Origin: a virus
Length of the DNA: 30,732 nt
IMG/VR virus record: IMGVR_UViG_3300042868_004620
Span: 1-30,732 of that record
Direction: 5' to 3' (one strand)
In this document: positions 17,606 through 25,529 of the stretch, piece after piece
Layout: each line of letters begins with the position of its first letter
Position numbering within the stretch: the stretch's first letter is position 1
Translations under genes and position numbers: made by a program
The notes under the pieces: model-generated
The model's input: only the letters and a program-made list of their open reading frames with translations
Told to the model about the DNA's origin: nothing
The model's database searches: none

Positions 17606-18412
17606 ATGCCAACACCAACAGGCACAATTTCAATGAGTGACGTCAATACGGAGCTAGGTCGGGCGTCTAATACGAACATTTCATTAAATGATACCATTGT
17701 ACGTACACTTGCGGGAGTTGCAAGCGGTACAATTTCCATGGACAATCTTCGTGGTAAGAGTAATACCCAAACATATACATTTGCTTATACCGGAGGAAAC
17801 CAAACCTTCACTGTTCCTTCGGGAAAAACCTCAATGGTCGTCAAACTTTGGGGAGCCGGAGGCGGAGCAGGATTCCTATCTTATGGCGGCGGTGGCGGCT
17901 TTGCTCAATCAACAGTGAGTGTTTCTGGCGGACAGACTTATACAATTGCCGTGGGCGGAGGCGGTGGAGGCTGGAATACAGGATCGGCAAACGGTTTTCC
18001 AGATGCTTATGGAACCTCCAATATCGGAACGGCGGGTGGCGGTGGATCAACTTCGGTAACAGGAAACGGAGTCGCAATATATGCTCCGGGCGGCGGTGGC
18101 GGCGGTGACACAAACGGTCACGGAGCAAATGCGGGTGGCGCGGGCGGTGGCTTATTCTTTGACGGCACGGCAAGAGGAGACGGAACAACTAATGGCGGAG
18201 AACAAGGATTCAGATTTGCGGGAGGTGGTTCGGGTGGACAATTTAGGTTTACATCGGGAAGTTCAAACAGTTCGGCAACCGGAACACATAAAACTTATGG
18301 TCCTCCGGGCAATTCAAGTGACGCTAATTATCCCGGCTATCCTCGCGGTTACGGCGGAGACTACAACGGACAAGATGCACCGGGTGGTGGATGGGCAGTT
18401 ATTATCTGTTAA
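17606..18412 (+). CDS. Gly-rich gp38-like tail adhesin
   Basis: A 268-aa protein. The N-terminal part 'ISMSDVNTELGRASN', followed by 'ISLNDTIVRTLAGV' and LRGKS, is a common attachment segment of phage tail proteins. From residue about 55 comes a Gly-rich domain, 'TFTVPSGKTSMVVKLWGAGG', with repeated runs of four to six glycines separated by short variable loops up to the C-terminus (GGGWAVIIC). This resembles T-even gp38-type adhesins, in which packed polyglycine II helices present variable loops that bind the receptor. The gene starts 3 nt after the upstream stop, so translational coupling is likely. It is a strong candidate for a receptor-binding tip protein; the partner fibre is not known. 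Confidence 0.75.
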   Translation: MPTPTGTISMSDVNTELGRASNTNISLNDTIVRTLAGVASGTISMDNLRGKSNTQTYTFAYTGGNQTFTVPSGKTSMVVKLWGAGGGAGFLSYGGGGGFAQSTVSVSGGQTYTIAVGGGGGGWNTGSANGFPDAYGTSNIGTAGGGGSTSVTGNGVAIYAPGGGGGGDTNGHGANAGGAGGGLFFDGTARGDGTTNGGEQGFRFAGGGSGGQFRFTSGSSNSSATGTHKTYGPPGNSSDANYPGYPRGYGGDYNGQDAPGGGWAVIIC

Positions 18413-18414
18413 TT

Positions 18415-18801
18415 ATGCAAAAATACTCTAAGATAAATTCAGAAAATCAAGTTACAGAGGTCGTCGATGTTGAAGACAACATTTCTAATCCTCTTGAATA
18501 CTTGAACAATAACCACGGTGAGGGAAATTGGCTAAAAACAGATTACTATACGTCTGCAAATAAGCACTACGATACTAATTTTGCTTTAGATGGTAAAGCA
18601 CCATTCAGAAAAAATCATGGAGCAGTAGGTTACACTTATGATTCACAAAGAGATGCTTTCATTCCTAAAAAGCCTTTTGATTCATGGGTGCTCGACGAAG
18701 AAACCTGCAATTGGTTTCCACCCATACCCTACCCGCAAGATGGAAAGAAATATAACTGGAATGAATCTACTATAAATTGGACGGAAATACAATCTACTTA
18801 A
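18415..18801 (+). CDS. Conserved small phage protein (GYTYD family)
   Basis: A 128-aa protein. The ATG at 18415, 2 nt after the upstream stop, is preferred to the in-frame ATG at 18391, which lies inside the adhesin gene. The signature is 'GYTYDSQRDAFIPKKPF', then 'SWVLDEETCNWFPPIPYP' and 'DGKKYNWNESTINWTE', a pattern I recognise from small proteins encoded near structural genes of marine T4-like phages. Many aromatic residues and no secretion signal; function unknown. Its place right behind the Gly-rich adhesin suggests a fibre- or baseplate-related role. Confidence 0.7.
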   Translation: MQKYSKINSENQVTEVVDVEDNISNPLEYLNNNHGEGNWLKTDYYTSANKHYDTNFALDGKAPFRKNHGAVGYTYDSQRDAFIPKKPFDSWVLDEETCNWFPPIPYPQDGKKYNWNESTINWTEIQST

Positions 18802-18806
18802 ACACT

Positions 18807-18814
18807 TATAAATA
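18807..18814 (+). promoter_or_regulatory. T4-type late promoter (TATAAATA)
   Basis: Exact match to the late core. T4 spacing puts the start near 18820, 8 nt before the ATG at 18828. The GGAG at 18815-18818 would then lie just upstream of the transcript and serve only readthrough mRNA. Confidence 0.65.
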
Positions 18815-18827
18815 GGAGTACAAACTT

Positions 18828-19202
18828 ATGGCAATTACATATACCTGGGAACTCACTTCCCTCAAGAAAAAGAACGTTGGTAACCTTACCGACTTTGTTG
18901 CACAAACTTACTGGAAGAAAATTGGTACCGATGAAAATGGTCTTGTCGGAGAATTCTCTGGCGCAACTCCATTCACTCCGGAAGCCGATGGCGATCCAGC
19001 AACCTTCATCTCATTTGAAGCCCTTACCGAAGCTCAGGTTCTCGGTTGGATTCAAGCTGTTGTTACCGGTAGCTATGAAACTCACGTGAACGAACAGATT
19101 CAAAAACAGATTGATGCCAAGAAGAATCCAGAAACCGAAGTATCTTCTGGTAATTTCCCTTGGTCTCCTCCAACAACTAATACCCCTCCGGCAACTCCTT
19201 AA
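18828..19202 (+). CDS. Small phage protein, paralog of the 121-aa gene at 17237
   Basis: A 124-aa protein aligning end to end with the 121-aa protein: MAITYTW start, IGTD(E)NG segment against TGTDATG, LTEAQVLGWIQ, then EQIQKQIDAKKNP and a FPW near the C-terminus, followed by a Pro/Thr-rich tail. GGAG sits 9 nt upstream of the ATG, one of the few clear Shine-Dalgarno sites in this region. Together with the remnant at 14678 this suggests three family members in the fibre region, possibly each once tied to a fibre. Function unknown. Confidence 0.75.
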   Translation: MAITYTWELTSLKKKNVGNLTDFVAQTYWKKIGTDENGLVGEFSGATPFTPEADGDPATFISFEALTEAQVLGWIQAVVTGSYETHVNEQIQKQIDAKKNPETEVSSGNFPWSPPTTNTPPATP

Positions 19203-19210
19203 TAGGGTAA

Positions 19211-20872
19211 GTGCGTGTTTATTCTATTATTAGTGTGAAGAATGAGTATTCAGATCCTCGTTTAAAAACCGATGTTTCGTTAATCACGAATCCTCTTGAT
19301 AAATTACAATCAATACACGGTTATTATTACCGTGGCAATGCTCTTGCCGGTAGCTTCGATTTTGATACGGAAACACTCCAGGTCGGTTTACTTGCAAATG
19401 AATTAGCCGGTGTTTTACCGGAGGTTGTAGAAATTGCTCCATTTGATGCAAGTTATGACCTAACAGGAGCTATTTCGTCTTTAAGCGGAGAAACATACCT
19501 CACGGTTCAATACGATAAGGTTGTACCACTTCTGATTGAAGTAGCACATGCTCAACAAGAATTGATTGAAAATGGTATTGGAGCCCAAGGTATTCAGGGC
19601 GTACAAGGTATTCAAGGAATTACTGGTGCACAGGGTCTTCAGGGCACTCAAGGAACTCAGGGTATTCAAGGTATCCAAGGGATTACTGGTATTCAAGGAA
19701 CTCAAGGTGTACAAGGAACTCAAGGTCGTCAGGGTATCCAAGGGACTCAGGGCACTCAGGGCCAACAAGGAATCCAAGGTATCCAGGGAATTCAAGGGCT
19801 TACTGGTATCCAAGGTTCTTTAGGAACTCAGGGTTCAATCGGTGCTGGAATTCAAGGTGCACAAGGTTCAATAGGCTCTCAAGGTATTACTGGTATTCAA
19901 GGGTTCACCGGCACAGGTATTCAAGGTACTCAAGGTGCTATAGGCTCTCAAGGTATCCAAGGTAATACGGGTATTCAAGGAACTGCTGGAAATGCGGGCA
20001 CCGGTATTCAAGGAGCTCAAGGTGCTATAGGATCCACTGGCGCAACAGGAGCTCAAGGTGCTATAGGATCCACTGGTGCAACAGGATCGACTGGAGCTCA
20101 AGGTGCTATAGGATCCACTGGCGCAACAGGAGCTCAAGGTGCTATAGGATCCACTGGTGCAACAGGATCGACTGGAGCTCAAGGCGCAATAGGATCCACT
20201 GGTGCAACAGGATCGACTGGAGCTCAAGGTGCTATAGGATCCACTGGTGCAACAGGATCAACAGGAGCTCAAGGTGCTATAGGATCCACAGGCGCAACAG
20301 GATCCACAGGCGCAACAGGAGCTCAAGGTGCTATAGGATCCACTGGTGCAACTGGAGCTCAAGGTGCTATAGGATCCACTGGTGCAACTGGAGCTCAAGG
20401 TGCTATAGGATCCACAGGCGCAACAGGATCCACAGGCGCAACAGGAGCTCAAGGCGCAATGGGTACCGCCGGGACTAATGGATCAAACGGCGCTCAAGGT
20501 ACGCAAGGTAGTGCAGGTCCCGGAGCCAATCAGGACCTAAATAACTACAATGATGTGAGTTTTAATTCGGTTACGGCTGGTAGCTTTAATTCAACATCAT
20601 CTATTCGATATAAGAAAAATGTCGTTACACTTTCCAATGCAACAAATATTGTAAAAAGTCTCCGCGGTGTCCGATACGATTTAGTTGATAATTCTAAGAA
20701 AAATGAAATTGGTGTCATTGCCGAAGAAGCAGCACGGATGCTACCTGAAGTTGTCGCTTTGGATAATAACGGCCGACCGAACTCCGTCGATTACAGCCGT
20801 ATTAGCGCAATACTAATCGAATCAATAAAAGATATTCTAATCCGACTTGAAAAACTTGAAAAGCGGGGTTAA
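19211..20872 (+). CDS. Collagen-like fibre with S74-type domains at both ends
   Basis: A 553-aa protein, GTG start at 19211 behind a weak AGGG; an in-frame GTG at 19235 is an alternative. Residues about 10-122 look like a complete S74 chaperone domain: SDPRLKTD at 14-21, '[18 protein letters not shown]', '[20 protein letters not shown]'. A collagen-like tract follows at 124-436, first Gly-X-Gln and then a [12 protein letters not shown] array (20012-20443). The C-terminus (about 460-553) is a second S74-type domain: SSIRYKKN with Ser463 and Lys468 at the expected spacing, '[18 protein letters not shown]' and '[18 protein letters not shown]'. S74 normally closes a fibre, so an N-terminal copy is odd: cleavage before Ser14 would remove only 13 residues. 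It may be a remnant of an older fibre end fused to a new fibre. Confidence 0.83.
   Translation: MRVYSIISVKNEYSDPRLKTDVSLITNPLDKLQSIHGYYYRGNALAGSFDFDTETLQVGLLANELAGVLPEVVEIAPFDASYDLTGAISSLSGETYLTVQYDKVVPLLIEVAHAQQELIENGIGAQGIQGVQGIQGITGAQGLQGTQGTQGIQGIQGITGIQGTQGVQGTQGRQGIQGTQGTQGQQGIQGIQGIQGLTGIQGSLGTQGSIGAGIQGAQGSIGSQGITGIQGFTGTGIQGTQGAIGSQGIQGNTGIQGTAGNAGTGIQGAQGAIGSTGATGAQGAIGSTGATGSTGAQGAIGSTGATGAQGAIGSTGATGSTGAQGAIGSTGATGSTGAQGAIGSTGATGSTGAQGAIGSTGATGSTGATGAQGAIGSTGATGAQGAIGSTGATGAQGAIGSTGATGSTGATGAQGAMGTAGTNGSNGAQGTQGSAGPGANQDLNNYNDVSFNSVTAGSFNSTSSIRYKKNVVTLSNATNIVKSLRGVRYDLVDNSKKNEIGVIAEEAARMLPEVVALDNNGRPNSVDYSRISAILIESIKDILIRLEKLEKRG
19670..19797 (+). repeat. 128-nt block shared with 9786-9913
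   Basis: One mismatch in 128 bases against the collagen region of the 2032-aa fibre. Outside both edges the DNA diverges at synonymous positions although the protein stays Gly-X-Gln. Confidence 0.85.
20012..20443 (+). repeat. Tandem [12 protein letters not shown] array
   Basis: Ten in-frame units of 12 to 18 codons (36-54 nt), 432 nt in all. The core unit is [12 protein letters not shown]; some units carry an extra GST or GSTGAT. The DNA is nearly identical between units, with GGATCC in almost every one. This is a recent slippage or unequal-crossing-over expansion, and length should vary between relatives. Confidence 0.9.
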
Positions 20873-20874
20873 TC

Positions 20875-21285
20875 ATGGGAAGCAATTATAAGGCAAATGG
20901 CACCGACCTAGATGATATTTTTATGGCGGGTAGCGGCGCCGGAGGTACGAATTACCAGGTAGGAGGTTCAGATTTAAATTCTCGTTATCAGGCAATAGGC
21001 TCGACCACAAAGGTGAGCGACGTAGGTTATAAAGTAAATGGAACCGATATTTCAAATTACTTTATGGCAAAACATAATTGTTATACCTATGAAGTCTATT
21101 ACGGTCCCGGAGGTAATGCATCTGCAGATTGGACGACGTGCTACGGTGGTTCTGGTTATGATGTAAGCGATACCAATGATCCTGGTAATGCAGGAACCTA
21201 TGCATTTACCACTTCGTGTGCATGGGAAGGAACGGTAAATACATATGATGGTTCTTATACCGCCAATCCATCAAGTTGCTCATGA
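20875..21285 (+). CDS. Repeat protein with a Cys-bearing C-terminal domain
   Basis: A 136-aa protein starting 2 nt after the stop of the double-S74 fibre. Its first 65 residues contain three copies of a 14-residue motif: YKANGTDLDDIFMA, YQVGGSDLNSRYQA and YKVNGTDISNYFMA. The remainder, about 70 residues, is Gly/Asn/Thr/Tyr-rich and contains four cysteines (NCY, TCYGG, SCAWEG and the final SCS), which may form disulfides or bind metal. The (N/G)G(T/S)DL repeat is familiar from phage virion proteins. I do not recognise a specific function; a small tip or decoration protein is plausible. The gene ends in an ATGA overlap with the next gene. Confidence 0.65.
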   Translation: MGSNYKANGTDLDDIFMAGSGAGGTNYQVGGSDLNSRYQAIGSTTKVSDVGYKVNGTDISNYFMAKHNCYTYEVYYGPGGNASADWTTCYGGSGYDVSDTNDPGNAGTYAFTTSCAWEGTVNTYDGSYTANPSSCS

Positions 21286-21527
21286 AAACTTTACCATTAA
21301 TTACACGGCAGACTCTCGGCGATGCTTTTATTGCGTCTCGTAAGGATGGTACTTCTAAAGGTACTCTTTTTCTCATTCGTGGTGACCAAACTACAATTTG
21401 CCATGGGTACCGAGTAGTAAAAGAGATTCTGATAGGCGATGTGTTCTGGTTGAGAAACCAACAAAATGAATTGATCGCTCTTCAGGAAGGTGATATAATA
21501 CAGTATGACGACGGTACCACCAATTAA
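21282..21527 (+). CDS. Small hypothetical protein (81 aa)
   Basis: I chose the ATG at 21282 because it overlaps the upstream TGA (ATGA), typical of translational coupling; a TTG at 21276 would add only two residues. The 81-aa product is mixed alpha/beta in appearance ('GTLFLIRGDQTTICHGYRV', then 'LIGDVFWLRNQQNELIAL'), with no Cys cluster or membrane segment. No family recognised. It overlaps the next gene by 23 nt. Confidence 0.6.
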   Translation: MKTLPLITRQTLGDAFIASRKDGTSKGTLFLIRGDQTTICHGYRVVKEILIGDVFWLRNQQNELIALQEGDIIQYDDGTTN

Positions 21528-21741
21528 AACACAGGTCTCCAACCTATTTGGTGATTTGCATAAATTAATAAAGAACGAACAGGGTCAGACGATTATGGCG
21601 TCTGCAGAAATTGTTAAGGCTCGAATGAATACTTGTGCAGCCTGTGAATTCTATAATCAGAATAGATGCACTAAGTGCGGTTGTTTTATGGAAGCCAAGG
21701 CTCGATTTACGTCTTTAAAGTGCCCAATAGGTAAGTGGTAG
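21505..21741 (+). CDS. Small Cys-knuckle phage protein
   Basis: A 78-aa protein whose C-terminal half has the pattern C-A-A-C, then C-T-K-C-G-C-F and a last C before PIGKW: TCAACEFYN, RCTKCGCFMEAKARF, LKCPIGKW. This is a typical small zinc-ribbon-like phage protein found among structural genes of T4-like phages (a DUF with CxxC...CxxCGC). The first 35 residues are a charged helix candidate. It overlaps the upstream gene by 23 nt, and a purine-rich AGGAAGG lies about 14 nt upstream. Role unknown; zinc binding is inferred from the cysteines. Confidence 0.7.
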   Translation: MTTVPPIKTQVSNLFGDLHKLIKNEQGQTIMASAEIVKARMNTCAACEFYNQNRCTKCGCFMEAKARFTSLKCPIGKW

Positions 21742-21746
21742 AAACA

Positions 21747-21754
21747 TATAAATA
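21747..21754 (+). promoter_or_regulatory. T4-type late promoter (TATAAATA) before gene 13
   Basis: Exact late core in the 19-nt gap before gene 13. T4 spacing predicts a start at 21760, one base before the ATG at 21761, so the neck-gene mRNA would be essentially leaderless. Confidence 0.65.
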
Positions 21755-21760
21755 GATGAT

Positions 21761-22519
21761 ATGCCTGCACCATCATCTAGACAAGAATTAATTGACTATT
21801 GCCTCCGTTCGCTCGGCGCTCCTGTTCTGGAGATTAATGTTGATGACGATCAGGTAAATGACCGTATCGACGAGGCGTTCCAATTCTGGAACGAATATCA
21901 TATGGACGCTACGCTCAAAACGTATCGTAAGGTTCAGGTGACCACCGAAATTGCGGCACAGAAATATGTTGACCTTCCGGATAGCTGCTTGTTTATTACA
22001 AGAGTGCTACCACTCAACAACAACTCATCCAATTCATCGGGTATGTGGTCGGCGCGTTACCAAATGCATTTAAATGACATTTATGATCTTCAGTATGCAG
22101 GAGCACTGGTGAATTATGTTGAGACCCGTCAGTTCCTTGAGATGCTGGATATGATTCTGAATGGTGTTCCTCCGATCCGGTTTAACCGCCATATGAATCG
22201 TTTGTTCATTGATATGGACTTCTCTTACACTATTGCCGTGGGAGATTGGATCATCATTGAGGCATATGAAACTCTTGAGAGAGATGGTTCTGGTGCGCAC
22301 ACCAAGGTGTACAATGATATGTTCCTCAAGAAATACGCCACGGCATTGATCAAGCGCCAATGGGGTCAGAATATGAGCAAGTTTGAAGGTATGCAACTTC
22401 CAGGCGGCGTCACGATGAATGGCATGAAGATTCTTGAAGATGCCAATGCAGAAATTCAAAAACTTGAGATTGACATGGAACTCAGATACGCAAAGCCAGT
22501 GGATTTTCTTGTTGGTTAA
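21761..22519 (+). CDS. 13: Neck protein gp13 (head completion)
   Basis: A 252-aa homolog of T4 gp13, which with gp14 closes the filled head and forms the docking site for the tail. Recognised by the N-terminal 'RQELIDYCLRSLGAPVLEIN', VDDDQVNDRIDEA, the 'FQFWNEYHMD' segment and the C-terminal 'YAKPVDFLVG' type end, and by its place directly before 14. It is shorter than T4 gp13 (309 aa) but typical for marine T4-like phages. No Shine-Dalgarno sequence; an exact late promoter core ends 6 nt before the ATG. Gene 14 begins 3 nt after the stop. Confidence 0.9.
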   Translation: MPAPSSRQELIDYCLRSLGAPVLEINVDDDQVNDRIDEAFQFWNEYHMDATLKTYRKVQVTTEIAAQKYVDLPDSCLFITRVLPLNNNSSNSSGMWSARYQMHLNDIYDLQYAGALVNYVETRQFLEMLDMILNGVPPIRFNRHMNRLFIDMDFSYTIAVGDWIIIEAYETLERDGSGAHTKVYNDMFLKKYATALIKRQWGQNMSKFEGMQLPGGVTMNGMKILEDANAEIQKLEIDMELRYAKPVDFLVG

Positions 22520-22522
22520 CCT

Positions 22523-23563
22523 ATGCCGCGTAATGTTTATTTTTCGCAGGGTGCGAAGTCTGAACAGAATCTTTATGAAGATTTAGTTACAGAAGCACTC
22601 AAAATCTATGGTCATGAGATGTACTACATTCCTCGTAGTATGGTCTCACGTGATATGATTTTAAATGAGGACGTTGAATCAAAATTCACAGAGGCATATG
22701 TCATTGAAATGTACCTTGAGAATGTGGATGGATTTGACGGAGATGGTACACTGTTCACAAAGTTTGGTCTTGAGATTCGCGACCAAGCAACCTTTGTAGT
22801 TTCAAAGCGTCAATGGGAAAAACTTATTGGTCTCTACAATAATGAGATTGTTTCGGGTCGGCCGAATGAAGGCGACCTTATCTTCTTCCCGCTCACTCGT
22901 TCGTTCTTTGTCATTAAGTTTGTTGAACACAAGTCTCCGTTCTACCAACTTTCCAAGGTTCCAGTCTACAAATTACAATGTGAGATGTTTGAATACTCCG
23001 ACGAGGACTTCTCTACGGGTATCAAGGAGATTGATTCTATTCAAGAGAAATTTGCGACCGAGTATTTCTTTGCTATTGAGAATTCAAATGAAACTAACTT
23101 TGTCATTGGTGAAACTGTAAAACAAATTGTTTCTCCTGCAACTCAATCTACCGATGCGGTTGAAATCTTTGGTAAGGTACTACGTTTCAACCAAATAATT
23201 CCAGAGAATCCAAATAGTGAACTCCGTATCGGTCTCGGAGAGATTCGGATGAGCAACGGCAACTTTGGCAGGTTTGGTCTTGGACCTCTTGTCGGTCTTA
23301 CCAGTGGCGCAGAATGGGACATTACAAAGGTATACGACCTTGATACCGCAAGTGAGAATCTTACATTTAACGGTAATGCCGAGGGAGCACAGAACTATGA
23401 TTTTGAGAAACAAGGACTCGACATTATCGACTTTACCGAAAACAATCCATTCGGTGAGATTGGTTTCTCGGAGCCGCCTCTCATTCCGTCAAATTCATCT
23501 TACCGTGCAGATTCAACAGGAATCTACGCAGACTCTACAACACTAACAGCCGATACCCAATAA
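22523..23563 (+). CDS. 14: Neck protein gp14 (head completion)
   Basis: A 346-aa homolog of gp14, partner of gp13 at the head-tail joint. Key sequence: '[19 protein letters not shown]', '[13 protein letters not shown]', '[20 protein letters not shown]' and '[20 protein letters not shown]'. The C-terminal tail '[14 protein letters not shown]' is the repeat-like end seen in cyanophage-type gp14. It is longer than T4 gp14 (256 aa), as in marine relatives. It starts without a ribosome binding site, 3 nt behind gene 13, so translational coupling is likely. Confidence 0.9.
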   Translation: MPRNVYFSQGAKSEQNLYEDLVTEALKIYGHEMYYIPRSMVSRDMILNEDVESKFTEAYVIEMYLENVDGFDGDGTLFTKFGLEIRDQATFVVSKRQWEKLIGLYNNEIVSGRPNEGDLIFFPLTRSFFVIKFVEHKSPFYQLSKVPVYKLQCEMFEYSDEDFSTGIKEIDSIQEKFATEYFFAIENSNETNFVIGETVKQIVSPATQSTDAVEIFGKVLRFNQIIPENPNSELRIGLGEIRMSNGNFGRFGLGPLVGLTSGAEWDITKVYDLDTASENLTFNGNAEGAQNYDFEKQGLDIIDFTENNPFGEIGFSEPPLIPSNSSYRADSTGIYADSTTLTADTQ

Positions 23564-23564
23564 C

Positions 23565-24740
23565 ATGGCAAAGCAAACTATTTTAACAGGAACAGTCGCC
23601 AACGATAGAACGGGCGACACAATTCGTGCAGCCTTTACAAAGGCCAATGCCAATTTTACCGAACTGTATAACCTAGGCGCGGTGCAAGGAGTACAAGGTG
23701 CGCAAGGCACTCAGGGAATTCAAGGGCGTCAGGGTATCACTGGAGCTCAAGGTATCACTGGAGCTCAGGGAATTCAAGGTACCGCAGGATTCGTGGGATC
23801 TAACGGAGCTCAAGGTACACAAGGTGTACAAGGACTTCAAGGTACACAAGGTGCACAAGGTGTCCAGGGTATTACTGGTGCACAAGGAACACGTGCAACG
23901 GAAGATAGATTAATTAATGGCAGTTACGAAGTTATACTTAATGCTACGGGTGAACTCACATTTCCCGAAGGCGCTAATATAACTGATACGGCTACTACAA
24001 TTGTAATTACACCACCCGGAGCAGCTGCCGGACAAAGTTTAGTAATTCGTCCTACATCATCGACATGGTCGGTCACTTCGAGTGGTCACATTGTATATGG
24101 TAGCCCAATTACAATCTCGGTCAATCAGCTTTCGCAAGGAAATTATTTTGGAACAGTCAATTATGAAATTACTGGTACCGGTGTAACCCAACAATCGTTG
24201 GGTCGGGCTCTCACTGGTAATGTGGTTTTTGACGGAACTACAGGACCTATTGCCGAAACGGTCACCTGGACCATACCCGCCAATAGTGACATTACCGAAT
24301 TCACTTTTACTCTAACTACTGTTAATGGTACTCGTTCGACAGATTATCAAACTGAAAATGATCCGGCATTATACTATAATTTTGAATATAATGCAATGCC
24401 TACGGGAACCTTTGTTACCGTAACTAACAATGGTATTAATAGTTCGGAACACAGTCACGTACATTTAATCTCGGGCAATTCCGTAACAACCGATATCTAT
24501 CTTGGTGACGATGACCAGTTTGTTAAGATCGAAAAGAACGGCGGCGATGTTGTCATTGGTACCAACACAAATACTAAAAATTGGAGATTTGACACTGATG
24601 GAGATTTAACATTACCTGCTGCCGGCGACATTTTAGACAGCACTGGTGAATCACAATTCATTAGCATATCCGGATTAAAAACATTGGTTGCAGATAGTAC
24701 AGATTTTGCCGACTTTAAAACAAGAATTGCCGCTCTTTAA
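23565..24740 (+). CDS. Collagen-bearing structural protein inserted between 14 and 15
   Basis: A 391-aa protein starting 1 nt after the stop of gene 14. The N-terminus '[20 protein letters not shown]', then NFTELYNL, is a common phage structural start. A short collagen tract follows (about residues 43-107, including GRQ and [10 protein letters not shown]). A beta-rich region of about 190 residues comes next, then '[20 protein letters not shown]' with His296, His298 and His300, and '[14 protein letters not shown]', known from cyanophage structural proteins. The C-terminal helix is '[13 protein letters not shown]'. The alternate histidines could bind metal in a trimeric needle. There is no S74 domain. 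Its place in the neck operon hints at a whisker- or neck-fibre-like role, comparable to T4 fibritin, but that is inference. Confidence 0.72.
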   Translation: MAKQTILTGTVANDRTGDTIRAAFTKANANFTELYNLGAVQGVQGAQGTQGIQGRQGITGAQGITGAQGIQGTAGFVGSNGAQGTQGVQGLQGTQGAQGVQGITGAQGTRATEDRLINGSYEVILNATGELTFPEGANITDTATTIVITPPGAAAGQSLVIRPTSSTWSVTSSGHIVYGSPITISVNQLSQGNYFGTVNYEITGTGVTQQSLGRALTGNVVFDGTTGPIAETVTWTIPANSDITEFTFTLTTVNGTRSTDYQTENDPALYYNFEYNAMPTGTFVTVTNNGINSSEHSHVHLISGNSVTTDIYLGDDDQFVKIEKNGGDVVIGTNTNTKNWRFDTDGDLTLPAAGDILDSTGESQFISISGLKTLVADSTDFADFKTRIAAL

Positions 24741-24743
24741 TCT

Positions 24744-25514
24744 ATGACAAGCGGACACTTTTATCATTCTCATATTCGTAGAGTTGTTTCGGTCTTCGGA
24801 ACAATCTTCAATAACATCAATGTAATACGCAAAGACCAATCGGGTCACGTAGTGCATTCGGTGCGTGTTCCGCTTTCGTATGGTCCCAAAGCCAAGTTCC
24901 TTCAGCGTCTCGACGAACAGAAGGACCTTCAGGACAATAAGGTCGCAATGAAGCTACCGCGTATGTCGTTTGAGATTACAAACATTGTGTATGATGCGAC
25001 AACAAAGATCAACCGCAATAATGTTGTAACCTCGATTGATGCGGGCGATACACTTACGAAGCATATCGTACGGACCTTTGCTCCGTACAGAATGAACTTC
25101 CAGCTCTCGATTATGGCAAAGAATCAGGACGATGCTCTTCAGATCCTTGAACAGATTCTGCCATATTTTCAGCCCGAATATACCGTTACAATCAAGGAGC
25201 TGGATTCGGTAAATCTTACGACCGACCTTCCGTTTGTGCTCACAACGGTAAACATGGAAGATACCTACGAAGGCGATTTTGTTCAACGCAGAGCAATTAT
25301 CTATACTTTGGATTTTGAGACGCGCATCCGTTTCTATGGACCAGTTTCAAATAAGGCAATCATTAAGGTATCAGATGTGAACCTGCTTACAAATCAAAAC
25401 GATAAGATCGATGTAAATATCAACACAATCTTAGGTTCCATTGAGGACACACCCGACGACTATACCATAGTTCAGACAATCACGGATTTTGGGTTTAACG
25501 AACCCAATCCTTAA
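24744..25514 (+). CDS. 15: Tail sheath stabiliser / tail completion protein gp15
   Basis: A 256-aa homolog of T4 gp15 (272 aa), which caps the finished tail tube and sheath and connects the tail to the head. Recognised by 'FYHSHIRRVVSVFGTIFNNI', 'VPLSYGPKAKFLQRLDEQ', 'LPRMSFEITNIVYD' and 'APYRMNFQLSIMAKNQDDAL', and by its place before 16 and 17. It starts 3 nt after the inserted collagen gene and has no visible ribosome binding site. Confidence 0.92.
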   Translation: MTSGHFYHSHIRRVVSVFGTIFNNINVIRKDQSGHVVHSVRVPLSYGPKAKFLQRLDEQKDLQDNKVAMKLPRMSFEITNIVYDATTKINRNNVVTSIDAGDTLTKHIVRTFAPYRMNFQLSIMAKNQDDALQILEQILPYFQPEYTVTIKELDSVNLTTDLPFVLTTVNMEDTYEGDFVQRRAIIYTLDFETRIRFYGPVSNKAIIKVSDVNLLTNQNDKIDVNINTILGSIEDTPDDYTIVQTITDFGFNEPNP

Positions 25515-25529
25515 GCACTCAATTTTATT

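Noticed and set aside
18391-18414. Upstream ATG for the 128-aa gene
   Set aside because: It falls within the C-terminus of the Gly-rich adhesin; the ATG at 18415 just after the stop fits the compact gene spacing.
20012-20443. Possible CRISPR array
   Set aside because: Repeats are contiguous, in frame with the fibre gene and without unique spacers, so this is a protein-coding tandem repeat.
19481-20452. - strand Ser/Cys/Gly-rich open frames opposite the double-S74 fibre
   Set aside because: Shadow of the [12 protein letters not shown] tandem array; composition is explained by the + strand gene.
21276-21281. TTG start for the 81-aa gene
   Set aside because: The ATG at 21282 forms a standard ATGA overlap with the upstream stop and needs no rare start codon.
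24954-25286. 110-aa - strand open frame opposite gene 15
   Set aside because: It lies fully inside a confidently identified structural gene and has no recognisable features.
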